DNA of 64,000 nt, from positions 177,521-241,520 of the forward strand of contig NZ_JAPSLI010000001.1 in the NCBI RefSeq assembly GCF_031180975.1, read 5' to 3'. Below, piece by piece: positions 25,204-35,010 of the stretch. The translations under genes and the position numbers were made by a program. Within the stretch, counting starts at the first letter, position 1, and each line of letters opens with the position of its first letter. The notes under the pieces were generated by a model that saw nothing but the letters and a program-made list of their open reading frames with translations, had not been told where the DNA came from and did no database searches. Source of the DNA: Microbacterium sp. (GTDB taxonomy: Bacteria; Actinomycetota; Actinomycetes; Actinomycetales; Microbacteriaceae).

Positions 25204-26832
25204 ATGAGCTCCCACACCACAACCGGCGCGTTCGTCACCGAGAACACGCCCTCCCGCCACCCTCGCGCCCTCGAACCCGCGACACTGATCTTCACCATCC
25301 TGCTGAGCGTCGGAGGCGCCGTCATCGGCCTCCACCTCGTCACCACGCTGGGGATTTCAGCGAACACGTCCGTCATCGGCGCGCTGGTAGCGATGGTGGT
25401 GGGGCGTCTGTCGTTCATGGGCCTGAGCCGCTTCCGCAGCATCCACCGGCAGAACCTCGCGCAGAGCAGCATCTCCGGCGCCACCTTCGCCGCCGCCAAC
25501 TCGCTGCTCACCCCGATCGCCATCCCCTTCGCCATCGGCCGTCCCGATCTGGTCTGGCCAATGCTCATCGGCGCCTCGTTCGCGCTGCTGGTCGACGGGT
25601 TCATCCTGTATCGTGCGTTCGGATCGGAATTCCTGCCGGCCACAGCGGCATGGCCCCCTGGAGTCGCCGCGGCCGAGACCATCAAGGCGGGTGACCGCGG
25701 CGGCCGCCGGGCACTCATCCTCGCGGGCGGCGCTGCTGTGGGCGTCGGCGTCTCATTCTTCGGGCTGCCCATGTCGGCGTTCGGTGTCGCCTTCCTGGGC
25801 AACATCTGGGCGCTGTCGATGTTCGCCGTCGGGCTGCTCGCGAACCAGATCGTCCCTGCGACGACGGGCATCTCGCTGTCCGCCGCGTTCATCCCGCACG
25901 GCGTCATGATCGGCGCGGGCCTGGTGGCGCTGTTCCAGGCCGCACGTATCCTGCTGTCCAAGCGCAGCGAGAAGCTGGCGCCGGACGTCGAGGGCTCCGG
26001 GGATCCGTCCCTGGCCTCGACCGTCTCGCGCCGCACCCTGCGCGCTGTGCTGCGCAACGGCTTCGCCCTGTATCTGGGCGGCGCTGTCCTGATCGCGGTC
26101 GTCGGCGGGCTGTGGACGGAACTGCCGTGGTTCGCCCTGATCGGGTGGGTCGTGTTCGCGGCCGTCGCCGCCATCGTGCACGAGCTCATCGTCGGCCTCG
26201 CCGCCATGCACTCCGGATGGTTCCCGGCGTTCGCGGTGACCCTGATCTTCATGGTCATCGGGCTGCTCATCGGCATCCCCGTCGTGCCGCTCGCCATGCT
26301 CACCGGATACTGCGCCGCCACCGGGCCGGCCTTCGCCGACATGGGATACGACCTCAAGGCCGGCTGGATCCTGCGCCGCGGCGAGCGCCCGTACACGCGC
26401 TTCGAGCTGGAGGGCCGCAGGCAGCAGTTCATTGCATCCGTCATCGGCTTCCTCGTTGCGATCGCCATGGTGGCGATCCTGTGGCAGCCGTTCTTCGAGA
26501 ATGCGCAGATCCCGCCGGTATCGAAGGTCTTCGCCGACACCATCACACAGGGACTCACCGACCCCGGGATCTGGCTCACCCTGGCACTGTGGGCGATCCC
26601 CGGCGCGCTGATCCAGCTCATCGGCGGCTCCGGTCGGCAGATGGGTGTGATGCTCGCCACGGGCCTGCTCATCGCCACCCCCTGGGCCGGGGTGCTCGTC
26701 GTCGTCGGCCTGATCGCCCGGGTGATCTGGGAGAAGTGGCGCGGGGAGAAGGGCCACAACGAGGTCGTCCTGTTCGGCGCCGGCGTCATCGCCGGAGACG
26801 CCGTCTGGGGCACCGCTCAGGTCTTCAAGTAA
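25204..26832 (+). CDS. OPT family oligopeptide/conjugate transporter
   Basis: A 542-residue integral membrane protein with about 14 hydrophobic segments and the layout of the OPT/YSL family, which moves peptides or metal-chelate conjugates with protons. TGYCAATGPAFADMGYDLKAGW in the middle and the C-terminal VLFGAGVIAGDAVWG are conserved-looking loops. The ATG at 25204 is preferred over an upstream in-frame TTG because the latter would fall on the operator-like palindrome. Two peptidase genes follow, so uptake of peptides is likely. Confidence 0.82.
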   Translation: MSSHTTTGAFVTENTPSRHPRALEPATLIFTILLSVGGAVIGLHLVTTLGISANTSVIGALVAMVVGRLSFMGLSRFRSIHRQNLAQSSISGATFAAANSLLTPIAIPFAIGRPDLVWPMLIGASFALLVDGFILYRAFGSEFLPATAAWPPGVAAAETIKAGDRGGRRALILAGGAAVGVGVSFFGLPMSAFGVAFLGNIWALSMFAVGLLANQIVPATTGISLSAAFIPHGVMIGAGLVALFQAARILLSKRSEKLAPDVEGSGDPSLASTVSRRTLRAVLRNGFALYLGGAVLIAVVGGLWTELPWFALIGWVVFAAVAAIVHELIVGLAAMHSGWFPAFAVTLIFMVIGLLIGIPVVPLAMLTGYCAATGPAFADMGYDLKAGWILRRGERPYTRFELEGRRQQFIASVIGFLVAIAMVAILWQPFFENAQIPPVSKVFADTITQGLTDPGIWLTLALWAIPGALIQLIGGSGRQMGVMLATGLLIATPWAGVLVVVGLIARVIWEKWRGEKGHNEVVLFGAGVIAGDAVWGTAQVFK

Positions 26833-26896
26833 GTCAGCGGCCACCCAGGCCCCTACCCATCGGCCGGACGATCCGGCCTCGCACGAAGGAGAGACA

Positions 26897-27970
26897 GTGG
26901 AAGTCGTCAGCCGCATCGAAAGCCGGCCCGAGTACCTGAACTTCGAAGCCCAGCGCGGCGCTCGCACCCTGATCGAGGAGATCATGCTGGTGAAGCCGGG
27001 CGAGAACGTCGTCATCACGGCGGACACGGCATCCGACCAGCGCGTGGTCGACGTCACCGCGGCGGCCGCTTTCGCGGCGGGCGCGAACCCGGTCGTCATC
27101 CGCTACGCCACCAGCTCGACCAGCGCCGCCGAGCCGCCCGCTCCGATCGCAGCGGCGGTGGCCGCGGCGGACGTGTGGATCGAGTACCAGCTCGGCTACA
27201 TCATGCACTCGAACGCGTTCCGCGCCGCGCTCGCCAACGGCGCCCGCTACATCAACCTCACCGGGATGGATGTGCAGATGCTGGTCGACACGGTCGCGCG
27301 CGTCGACTACGCCGAGGTGACCGAACTGGGCTGGGCGCTGGTGCGTCTGATCGAGAAGGCGGACGAGATCCGCATCACCAGCCCCGCCGGCACCGACGTG
27401 TCGGCGAAGATCGGCGGACGGCCGATCAACCTCCGCGGCCTGCCTGCCACCCAGCCAGGGCAGTCGGTCATGTTGTCCGGCCAGATCTCCTTCAACCCGC
27501 TCGAGGAGACCCAGAACGGCACCGTGGTGTTCGACGGCGGCGCGTGGCCGCCGAACGAGCTCGGCCTGCTGAACAGCGAGATCCGCTGCACGGTCGAGAA
27601 CGGAGTCATCACGGAGATCACCGGCCCCGGCACGGATGCCGCCGTCTTCGCCAACTGGATGGCGTCGCATGACGACCCGAACATGTACCGGCTCGCGCAC
27701 TGGAGCCTCGGTTTCAACCCCGGCGTACCGCAGCTGACCGGGCGCATCGTGGAGGACGAGCGCGTCTTCGGCACCGTGGAGTTCGGCATGGGCACCAAGG
27801 GCGCGTGGATCGGAGGAGAGCCGTGGGAGGCCGCCGCGCACACCGATGCGAGCATGAACCTTCCGTCCATCCACCTCGACGGCGAGCCTCTCGAAATCGA
27901 CGGCCGTTACGTGCACCCTGACATCGTGGCGATCTGCGCAAGGATGGGCATCGAAGGGTACACGGCGTGA
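26897..27970 (+). CDS. Aminopeptidase-like protein (M29-related)
   Basis: A 357-residue protein resembling the aminopeptidase T/M29 group of metallopeptidases. Acidic and histidine residues that could bind two metals lie in EFGMGTKG, AAAHTDASMN and HLDGEPLEIDGRYVHP near the C-terminus, the usual region in M29. GTG at 26897 follows GAAGGAGAG. Its stop overlaps the start of the hydrolase gene by four bases. Release of N-terminal residues from imported peptides is likely; the family assignment is moderate. Confidence 0.68.
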   Translation: MEVVSRIESRPEYLNFEAQRGARTLIEEIMLVKPGENVVITADTASDQRVVDVTAAAAFAAGANPVVIRYATSSTSAAEPPAPIAAAVAAADVWIEYQLGYIMHSNAFRAALANGARYINLTGMDVQMLVDTVARVDYAEVTELGWALVRLIEKADEIRITSPAGTDVSAKIGGRPINLRGLPATQPGQSVMLSGQISFNPLEETQNGTVVFDGGAWPPNELGLLNSEIRCTVENGVITEITGPGTDAAVFANWMASHDDPNMYRLAHWSLGFNPGVPQLTGRIVEDERVFGTVEFGMGTKGAWIGGEPWEAAAHTDASMNLPSIHLDGEPLEIDGRYVHPDIVAICARMGIEGYTA

Positions 27971-29247
27971 GCGCAGCACAGCTGGTGTCGTCCCCGGCCC
28001 GACGGGTGGGCGACCTGGTCGTGGTCGAGCACCGGCTTCGCGTGCCGCTCGACCACGCCCGGCCCGAGGGCGAGGCGATTGAGATCTTCGCGCGCGAGGT
28101 GGCGTCGGCGGCGGGAGCCCGGCGGAGCCTGCCGTTGCTGGCGTGGTTCCAGGGCGGTCCCGGTAACCGCGCCGACCGACCGCTGAACGCCTCCGGCTGG
28201 TTGGGGCGCGCGCTGGAGGACTTCCGGGTCGTGCTCATCGATCAGCGCGGAACCGGGCTGTCGTCGCCGGTCTCGCGCGCCACGATCGAGGGCATGAATG
28301 CGGAGCAGGTGGCCGACCGCCTGACCCACTTCCGTGCCGACGCCATCGTCGCGGATGCCGAGGCGCTGCGCGCCGCGCTCGGCGCCTCCACGTGGAGCAT
28401 CCTCGGGCAGAGCTTCGGCGGCTTCATCGCCACGAGCTATCTCTCCCGTCATCCCGAATCCCTCGACCGCGTGCTGATCACGGCAGGCCTTCCAACCCTG
28501 AACGGCGATCCGGACGAGGTCTACCGTCGCACCTACGCGCAGACCGCGCGCCGCTGCGACGAGCTCTTCGAGACGCATCCGGGCCTGGAGCAGATCTGCC
28601 ACGATGTCGTGCATCACCTCGCCGAGCACGACGAGCGGCTCCCCACCGGCGAACGCCTCACTCCTGAGCGCTTCCGTGCGCTCGGCATCCAGCTCGGTTC
28701 GCAGAGCGGGTTCGCGGCCATCGCCTATCAACTCGAGGGTGCGTTCGTGCAGACGCCTGCCGGGCGCCGTCTCAGCGACGCCTTCCTCGTCGAGGCGGGA
28801 GGGGTGCTGTCGTTCGGGCGCAACCCGCTGTACGCCGTGCTGCACGAGTCGATCTACTCCTCCGGACGACCCACCCGATGGTCCGCCCACCGCATGCAGG
28901 CCGTTGCTGGGCACGACGACGAGCGGTTCCGCTTCACCGGCGAGATGATCTTCCCGTGGCAGTTCGCCCAGGATCCTACCCTCGTCCCGTTCGCGGACGT
29001 CGCGGAGATCCTCGCCCAGCACGACGGATGGACCCCAATGGTCGACCGTGCATCGCTCACCGCGAACGATGTCCCGGTCGCCGCCGCGGTGTACCTCGAT
29101 GACATGTTCGTGCCTGCGGACCTCTCCCTCCGAACGGCCGAGGAGATTCGCGGCATCCGCGTCGATGTGACGAACCGGTACCAGCACGATGGGATCCGTC
29201 AGGACGGCCCGGCGATTCTGAGCCGTCTGCTCGATCTCGTGCGCTGA
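27967..29247 (+). CDS. Proline iminopeptidase-like alpha/beta hydrolase (S33)
   Basis: A 426-residue hydrolase with the three marks of prolyl aminopeptidases: the oxyanion motif GGPGN (63-67), DQRGTG (92-97) and nucleophile elbow GQSFGG with S149. A candidate catalytic His lies in YQHDG close to the C-terminus. Such enzymes remove N-terminal Pro from peptides, although some relatives hydrolyse other amides. Coupled by GTGA overlap to the aminopeptidase gene, it supplies the Pro-releasing activity expected of a peptide-degrading set. Confidence 0.85.
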   Translation: MSAAQLVSSPARRVGDLVVVEHRLRVPLDHARPEGEAIEIFAREVASAAGARRSLPLLAWFQGGPGNRADRPLNASGWLGRALEDFRVVLIDQRGTGLSSPVSRATIEGMNAEQVADRLTHFRADAIVADAEALRAALGASTWSILGQSFGGFIATSYLSRHPESLDRVLITAGLPTLNGDPDEVYRRTYAQTARRCDELFETHPGLEQICHDVVHHLAEHDERLPTGERLTPERFRALGIQLGSQSGFAAIAYQLEGAFVQTPAGRRLSDAFLVEAGGVLSFGRNPLYAVLHESIYSSGRPTRWSAHRMQAVAGHDDERFRFTGEMIFPWQFAQDPTLVPFADVAEILAQHDGWTPMVDRASLTANDVPVAAAVYLDDMFVPADLSLRTAEEIRGIRVDVTNRYQHDGIRQDGPAILSRLLDLVR

Positions 29248-29300
29248 TCCACCGCCGCGAGGTGCCAGGATGAACGGATGCTGCAACTGGGGTACCCGTC

Positions 29301-30539
29301 GTGATCCGCGCGCTCGGGGCGATGGACGACCGCAACTTCCGCTGGTTCTTCCTCGCCCGCGCGATCACGATGATCACGGGATCGATGTCGGCGATCTCGC
29401 TCGCGTTCGCGGTGCTCGAGATCGACAACGACCCGGCGAGCCTGTCCTACGTGTTGACGGCGTTCACCGTCGCGAACGTCGTGTTCGTGCTGTTCGGCGG
29501 CGTGGTCGCCGACCGCCTCCCCCGCGCGCTGGTCATCCAGGCCTGCTACGTGCTGGACATCCTCTCGATCGGGACGATCGCAGTGCTGCTGTTCAGCGAC
29601 AGCGCCACGATCCCGGCCATGATCGGGCTGGCGGCGGTGAACGGTGCGTCGACGGCGTTCGTGCTGCCGGCGATGCAGGGCATCATCCCGCAGCTCACCC
29701 GACCGGAGCACCTGCAGCAGGCCAACGCGATGCTGTCGTTCGTCCGGTCGGCGGTCACGATCGGCGGGCCCGTCGTCGCCGGCATCCTCGTCACCACCGT
29801 CGGCCCCGCGTGGGCGATGGTGGTGCAGGTCGCCGGCTGGGCGGCGGCGATTCCGATCCTGGCGCTGGTGAAGCTGCCCGCTCCGGCGGGAGCGGGCGCG
29901 TTCTCGCTCTTCGCCGATCTGCGCACCGGCTGGACGGAGTTCTGGAGCCGCTCGTGGCTGTGGACGATCGTGCTCGCCTTCATGATCATGAACGCCATCC
30001 ACGTCGGGGCGTGGGGCGTCGTCGGGCCCTACATCGCGAAGAACGACGACCGGCTCGGCATCGCGGGCTGGGGCTGGGTGGTCAGCGCCGAAGGCGCGGG
30101 CGTGCTGCTGATGACGCTCGTGCTGATGTGGCTGCCGCTGCGGCGTCCGCTGCGGCTGGGCATGATCGGCATGGCCATGTTCGCGCTGCCGCTCACCATG
30201 CTCGGCGTGCACCCCGCCGTCGTGATGCTCGCGATCGCCGCGTTCCTCGCGGGCGCCGGAGCCGAGGTGTTCTCCACGGGGTGGAACGTCGCGATGATGG
30301 AGAACATCCCCGGCGACAAGCTCTCCCGGGTCTCCAGCTACGACATGCTCGGCAGCTTCGTGGTCATGCCGATCGGCACACTGGTGTACGGCTGGCTGAT
30401 CACCAGGGCCGACCCCGCGACGGTCCTGGTCACCTCCGCCATCCTCTACGCCGCCATCGCCCTGGCCACGCTGCTGGTGCCCAGCGTGTGGCGGATGGGC
30501 CGGGCCGAGGCCTCGGCCCATCCGGCCGTCACAGGCTGA
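29301..30539 (+). CDS. MFS transporter, DHA3-type exporter
   Basis: A 412-residue membrane protein with about twelve helices and the MFS_3 layout seen in enterobactin exporters and macrolide or tetracycline pumps. The motif GGVVADRLPRALVIQ lies in the loop after TM2. It could export a drug or siderophore; no ligand can be deduced. GTG at 29301 is used; an in-frame ATG seven codons later is possible. The gene ends overlapping the tail of the fatty acid transporter gene by 11 bases. Confidence 0.8.
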   Translation: MIRALGAMDDRNFRWFFLARAITMITGSMSAISLAFAVLEIDNDPASLSYVLTAFTVANVVFVLFGGVVADRLPRALVIQACYVLDILSIGTIAVLLFSDSATIPAMIGLAAVNGASTAFVLPAMQGIIPQLTRPEHLQQANAMLSFVRSAVTIGGPVVAGILVTTVGPAWAMVVQVAGWAAAIPILALVKLPAPAGAGAFSLFADLRTGWTEFWSRSWLWTIVLAFMIMNAIHVGAWGVVGPYIAKNDDRLGIAGWGWVVSAEGAGVLLMTLVLMWLPLRRPLRLGMIGMAMFALPLTMLGVHPAVVMLAIAAFLAGAGAEVFSTGWNVAMMENIPGDKLSRVSSYDMLGSFVVMPIGTLVYGWLITRADPATVLVTSAILYAAIALATLLVPSVWRMGRAEASAHPAVTG

Positions 30540-31893
30540 CGAGGAACAGCGCGGCGGCCATCACGACGCCCGAACCGAGCAGCGTGACGAACGTGTAGCC
30601 GAGGATGTCCCGCATCTTCAGCCCCGCGATCGCCAGCACGGGCAGCGCCCAGAACGGCTGGATCATGTTCGTCCACTGGTCGCCGTAAGCCACGGCCATG
30701 ATCGCGATGGAGGGGTCTACGCCGAGCTGATTCGCGGCGTCGAGCATGATCGGTCCCTGCACCGCGAACTGCCCGCCCCCGGAGGGGACGAAGAAGTTCA
30801 CGATCCCGGCCGACAGCAGGGCGAGCACACCGAACGTGGTCGGTGTTGCGATCGACACGAAGGCGTCGGAGAACAGCTGAATGAGACCCGAGCTCGTCAT
30901 GATGCCGAGGATGCCGGCGTAGAGCGGGAACTGCAGCAGGATCTCCCCGACGTTCGACGCCGCCTGCTTGGTCAGGTGGATCAGCTCGAACGGACTGCGC
31001 ACGAGCAGCAGGATCAGCGCGAGGAACGACCAGTTCACGATGTCGAGCGTCAGCGTGCCGCCCTGCACGAAGTGCACCACGAGGTAGGCGACCAGGCCTG
31101 CGCCCAGCACGAGAGTGAGCACGCGCGAGGCATCGATTCGGTCCGCGGGCGTCTCTACGCGCTCGTCGACCTCTTCGACCCGCTCCGATCCGACCTGAGC
31201 AGGCAGCTCGTAGACAGGGTCCCCCTCCCGCGGTCGGATGAGGAAGAACAGCAGGGCGCACACGATCATCACGCCGAGGGCCGCGAGCATGTTCCACGTC
31301 GAGAACGTGGTCTGCGACACGGGCACGACCTCGCCGCCGAGGCTCGGCGCGAGGAAGGAGTCCGGTGTCGCGGCCGTGAGGGGGCCGGAGCCCGAGTAGC
31401 CCATGTGCCACACCACGAACCCGGAGTAGCCGGCCGCGACGAGCAGCGGGAAGTGCACCTTCATGCCGCGCTCGCGCGCCTGAACGGCGATCTCACGGGC
31501 CAGCAGCGTTCCGACGATGAGTCCGAGACCCCAGGTGATGAGGCTCGCGAGCGCGGCGACGATGAACACGAAGACGTATGCGGCGGCCGGGCTCGACGGC
31601 ACCCGGGCCAGCCACGCGAGCAGCCGGCGGACCGGCCGGGTGTTGGCGAGCATGTACCCCAGCAGCAGGATCAGGCACATCTGGGTCATGAAGGCCAGCA
31701 GTCCTGCGAGCCCGTCGCCCCAGCCCTTCACCACGTCCACCGGGTTCGTCCGCGTCAGTGTCATCGCGAGCACGGCGACCACCAGGGTCAGCACGATCGC
31801 GAAGGTGAGCGCGGACGGCACCCAGCGTTCGAGGAATCGGTTCACGGGGCGCATCACGCTGCGCTTCTCGGTTCTGGTCTGCGTCGTGGGCAT
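30529..31893 (-). CDS. Short-chain fatty acid transporter (AtoE family)
   Basis: A 454-residue membrane protein of the AtoE/TIGR00366 family, which takes up acetoacetate or short-chain fatty acids. Characteristic stretches are GWGDGLAGLLAFMTQMCLIL, FFVPSGGGQFAVQGPIML and YGDQWTNMIQPFWALP. The ATG at 31893 has AAGGAG upstream; the open frame continues beyond it into the divergent gene. It stands alone with no visible partner such as atoDA. Confidence 0.88.
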   Translation of the reverse strand: MPTTQTRTEKRSVMRPVNRFLERWVPSALTFAIVLTLVVAVLAMTLTRTNPVDVVKGWGDGLAGLLAFMTQMCLILLLGYMLANTRPVRRLLAWLARVPSSPAAAYVFVFIVAALASLITWGLGLIVGTLLAREIAVQARERGMKVHFPLLVAAGYSGFVVWHMGYSGSGPLTAATPDSFLAPSLGGEVVPVSQTTFSTWNMLAALGVMIVCALLFFLIRPREGDPVYELPAQVGSERVEEVDERVETPADRIDASRVLTLVLGAGLVAYLVVHFVQGGTLTLDIVNWSFLALILLLVRSPFELIHLTKQAASNVGEILLQFPLYAGILGIMTSSGLIQLFSDAFVSIATPTTFGVLALLSAGIVNFFVPSGGGQFAVQGPIMLDAANQLGVDPSIAIMAVAYGDQWTNMIQPFWALPVLAIAGLKMRDILGYTFVTLLGSGVVMAAALFLVSL

Positions 31894-31987
31894 GACAGAA
31901 ACTCCTTCGTTCCGGTTTGCCTCGACCATATCCAGGCCGTCGTGCTCAGGCTTTGCGGACGCTCCGGCGGTGGGTGACACTGGCTGC

Positions 31988-32704
31988 ATGACCTTCGAGA
32001 CGCTGCGTGCCCTCGCCGATCGCGCAGCCCTGTTCACGGCGCTGCGTCAGGATCAGCTCGCCGCGGCGACCGAAGCGCTCGGCCCGCATCGGTGGCACGT
32101 GGACCTCGCCGAGGGCCGGTTCACCTTCACCGCCGAGGACGACGACGATCGCGCACTGAGAGCGACCCCTCATCTGATCGCCTCGATCGCGCCTGGGCCG
32201 CGATCCCTGATGTGGGCCTGGGCGCTGCCGCAGGGCGATCGCACCGGGACGACCGCGCAGCTGCGCGCCTACGGTGAGCAGCACGGGGTCACCGAACTCA
32301 CCTCACCGGAGGTGCCGTTCCCGGATGACACCGGCGACGACATCCAGGAGTGGATCGCGCAGCTCGCGCACGCCGTCGCCGGCGCGGCGGTCGAGATCAC
32401 CGGGCTGTCGCCGTATTACTCCGCACCGGCCGGCGGGTCGCGCGCGGTGCTGCTGCTGGACGCGCCGCTCGAGCCGCTCACCGTGGCGGCGGCGGTGGCC
32501 GCGCTCCCCGGCATCCTGCCCGGTCTCCCACTCGCCGACCCGCGCGCATCGGTGTGGGATCTCGCCCGCCTCGCGGGCTGGCAGCTGGAGTGGGCGGACG
32601 ACGCCTACTCGGCCGCGACGGTGCGCGACGACAGCGGCTCCGCACGGTTCCGCTTCGACGAGCGGGCCCGGATCACCAGTGTCGAGGGACACCTCAGCGG
32701 CTGA
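31988..32704 (+). CDS. DUF6882-like protein, function unknown
   Basis: A 238-residue soluble protein. PGPRSLMWAWALP and LRAYGEQHGV resemble the DUF6882 family of actinobacterial proteins. There is no signal peptide, membrane segment or catalytic motif. The ATG at 31988 lacks a strong ribosome site. Divergent from the fatty acid transporter and convergent with folD, it offers no operon clue. Confidence 0.6.
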   Translation: MTFETLRALADRAALFTALRQDQLAAATEALGPHRWHVDLAEGRFTFTAEDDDDRALRATPHLIASIAPGPRSLMWAWALPQGDRTGTTAQLRAYGEQHGVTELTSPEVPFPDDTGDDIQEWIAQLAHAVAGAAVEITGLSPYYSAPAGGSRAVLLLDAPLEPLTVAAAVAALPGILPGLPLADPRASVWDLARLAGWQLEWADDAYSAATVRDDSGSARFRFDERARITSVEGHLSG

Positions 32705-32714
32705 CGCAGACCCG

Positions 32715-33602
32715 TCAGCCGATCCCGGCCGCCCGCTCTGCCGCCTCGACCACGTTCGTCATCAGCAGCGCCACGGTCATCGGCCCCACCCCGCCCGGGT
32801 TCGGCGAGATCCATCCCGCCACCGACGCCACATCGGGGTGCACGTCGCCGTGCACCTTCGACTTGCCGGTCTCCGGGTCCGTCTCACGCGTGACGCCCAC
32901 ATCCAGCACGGCGGCGCCCGGCTTGACATCCTCGGCGCGGATGAGGTGCTTCACGCCGGCGCCGGCGACGATCACGTCGGCCTGACGCAGGTATGGCGAC
33001 ATGTCCGGCGTGCCGGTGTGCACCTGGGTGACCGTCGCGTTGATGTCGCGCCGCGTCAGCAGCAGCCCCATCGGACGGCCGATGGTGACGCCGCGGCCGA
33101 CGACGACGACGTGCTTGCCGTTCAGGTCGTAGCCGTTGCGCTGCAGCAGCTCGATCACGCCGCGGGGCGTGCAGGGCAGCGGTGTGTGGATCGGCGCGTT
33201 GACGTTCAGCACCAGCCGACCGAGGTTGGTCGGATGCAGTCCGTCTGCGTCCTTGGCCGGATCGATGCGCTCCAAGACGGCATCCGTGTCGATGTGCTTC
33301 GGCAGCGGGAGCTGCACGATGTAACCGTGGCAGGCGGGGTCGGCGTTCAGTTCGTCGATCAGCGCCTCGACGTCGGCCTGGGTGGCGTCGGCCGGCAGCT
33401 CGCGCTGGATCGAGTTCATGCCGATCGCCTCGGACTGACGGTGCTTCATCCCGACGTACAGCTGGGATGCCGGGTCGGCGCCGACCAGCACCGTGGCGAT
33501 GCCGGGCACGACGCCCCGCGCGCGCAGCGCGGCGACCCGTTCGGCGAGCTCGCTCTTGATCGCGGCCGAAGCGGCCTTCCCGTCCAGGATCTTCGCGGTC
33601 AT
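32715..33602 (-). CDS. folD: Methylenetetrahydrofolate dehydrogenase/cyclohydrolase
   Basis: A 295-residue bifunctional enzyme interconverting 5,10-methylene-, methenyl- and 10-formyl-tetrahydrofolate with [17 protein letters not shown] carries the catalytic Tyr and Lys, QLPLPKHID is the conserved folate-site loop and [17 protein letters not shown] lies in the NADP domain; the C-terminus shows [10 protein letters not shown]. The ATG at 33602 has GGAAGGGA upstream; two earlier in-frame ATGs are less well placed. It is downstream of glyA on the same strand, so glycine-derived one-carbon units flow from GlyA to FolD. Confidence 0.95.
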   Translation of the reverse strand: MTAKILDGKAASAAIKSELAERVAALRARGVVPGIATVLVGADPASQLYVGMKHRQSEAIGMNSIQRELPADATQADVEALIDELNADPACHGYIVQLPLPKHIDTDAVLERIDPAKDADGLHPTNLGRLVLNVNAPIHTPLPCTPRGVIELLQRNGYDLNGKHVVVVGRGVTIGRPMGLLLTRRDINATVTQVHTGTPDMSPYLRQADVIVAGAGVKHLIRAEDVKPGAAVLDVGVTRETDPETGKSKVHGDVHPDVASVAGWISPNPGGVGPMTVALLMTNVVEAAERAAGIG

Positions 33603-33617
33603 GGTCATTCCCTTCCG

Positions 33618-33684
33618 CGAGACTTCTCTTTCAGCGCGAGACATGACGCGTGGCGTGCAGTCTCGTGCTGAAAGAGAAGTCTCG
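33618..33684. repeat. 25-bp inverted repeat between glyA and folD
   Basis: Arms at 33618-33642 and 33660-33684 match at 24 of 25 positions (start CGAGACTTCTCTTTCAGC). The loop is 17 bases and contains a small ACGC/GCGT hairpin of its own. Here the two genes run in the same direction, so a strong hairpin would lower folD expression relative to glyA or protect an RNA end. It ends 16 bases past the glyA stop. Confidence 0.8.
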
Positions 33685-33699
33685 GCGTGCGGATGCGGT

Positions 33700-34968
33700 T
33701 TACAGGCCGGGGTACAGGGGGAACGCGTCGGCGAGGGCGGTGACGCGGGCGCGCAGCGCCTCGACGTCCGCTCCGGGCTGAAGGGCGAGGGCGATGATGT
33801 CGGCGACCTCGGTGAACTCCGCGTCGCCGAAGCCGCGGGTGGCGAGCGCCGGAGTGCCGATGCGCAGACCCGAGGTGACCATCGGCGGACGCGGGTCGTT
33901 CGGCACCGCGTTGCGGTTCACCGTGATGCGGATGTCGTGCAGCAGGTCCTCGGCCTGCTTGCCGTCGATCTGGGCGTCACGCAGGTCGACGAGCACCAGG
34001 TGCACGTCGGTGCCGCCCGAGCGCACGGCGATGCCGGCATCCTTCACGTCCTGCTGCGACAGCCGCTCGGCGATGATCGCCGCACCGCGCAGCACGCGCT
34101 CCTGACGCTCCTTGAACTCCGGCGTGCCGGCGAGCTTGAACGCGGTGGCCTTCGCGGCGATCACGTGCATCAGCGGACCGCCCTGCTGACCGGGGAACAC
34201 GGCGGTGTTGATCTTCTTCGCGATGTCGGCGTCGTTGGTGAGGATGAAGCCGGAACGGGGCCCGCCGATCGTCTTGTGCACGGTCGAGGAGACCACGTGC
34301 GCGTGCGGCACCGGGTTGGGGTGCAGGCCGGCGGCGACAAGACCGGCGAAGTGCGCCATGTCGACCCACAGCAGCGCGCCCACCTCGTCCGCGATCTCGC
34401 GGAACTTCGCGAAGTCGAGGCGGCGGGGATAGGCCGACCAGCCGGCGATGATCACCTTCGGCTTGTGCTCGAGGGCCAGCCGGCGCACCTCGTCCATGTC
34501 GATCATCGACGTCTCGGGGTCGACGCCGTAAGCGACGATGTCGTACAGCCGACCGGAGAAGTTGATCTTCATGCCGTGCGTGAGGTGGCCGCCCTGGTCC
34601 AGGGAGAGGCCGAGCAGCGTGTCGCCCGGGCGGGCGATCGCGTGCAGCACGGCCGCATTGGCGGTGGCGCCGGAGTGCGGCTGCACGTTCGCGAACTCCG
34701 CGCCGAACAGCTGCTTGGCGCGGGAGATCGCCAGCTCCTCGGCGACGTCGACCTCCTCGCAGCCGCCGTAGTAGCGACGGCCGGGATACCCCTCGGCGTA
34801 CTTGTTCGTCAGCACCGAACCCTGCGACTCCAGTACCGACACCGGCACGAAGTTCTCGGACGCGATCATCTCGAGGAACCCGCGCTGGCGGTTCAGCTCG
34901 CGCTCGAGGACCTCGGCGATCTCCGGGTCGACCTCGGCGAGCGGGGCGTTGAAGTAGGCATCGGTCAT
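33700..34968 (-). CDS. glyA: Serine hydroxymethyltransferase
   Basis: A 422-residue PLP enzyme converting serine and tetrahydrofolate into glycine and methylene-tetrahydrofolate. The PLP lysine is K232 in [30 protein letters not shown] and [10 protein letters not shown] are further family motifs. In most family members the lysine is followed by T(L/M)RGPRGG; here it is TIGGPRSG, a mild divergence. AGGAGAC precedes the ATG. Transcription starts upstream of a ZTP riboswitch, which ties expression to folate shortage. Confidence 0.95.
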   Translation of the reverse strand: MTDAYFNAPLAEVDPEIAEVLERELNRQRGFLEMIASENFVPVSVLESQGSVLTNKYAEGYPGRRYYGGCEEVDVAEELAISRAKQLFGAEFANVQPHSGATANAAVLHAIARPGDTLLGLSLDQGGHLTHGMKINFSGRLYDIVAYGVDPETSMIDMDEVRRLALEHKPKVIIAGWSAYPRRLDFAKFREIADEVGALLWVDMAHFAGLVAAGLHPNPVPHAHVVSSTVHKTIGGPRSGFILTNDADIAKKINTAVFPGQQGGPLMHVIAAKATAFKLAGTPEFKERQERVLRGAAIIAERLSQQDVKDAGIAVRSGGTDVHLVLVDLRDAQIDGKQAEDLLHDIRITVNRNAVPNDPRPPMVTSGLRIGTPALATRGFGDAEFTEVADIIALALQPGADVEALRARVTALADAFPLYPGL

Positions 34969-35010
34969 GGCGGTCTCCTGTTCGCACAGCGGAAATGGGA
35001 TGTCTCAGAT

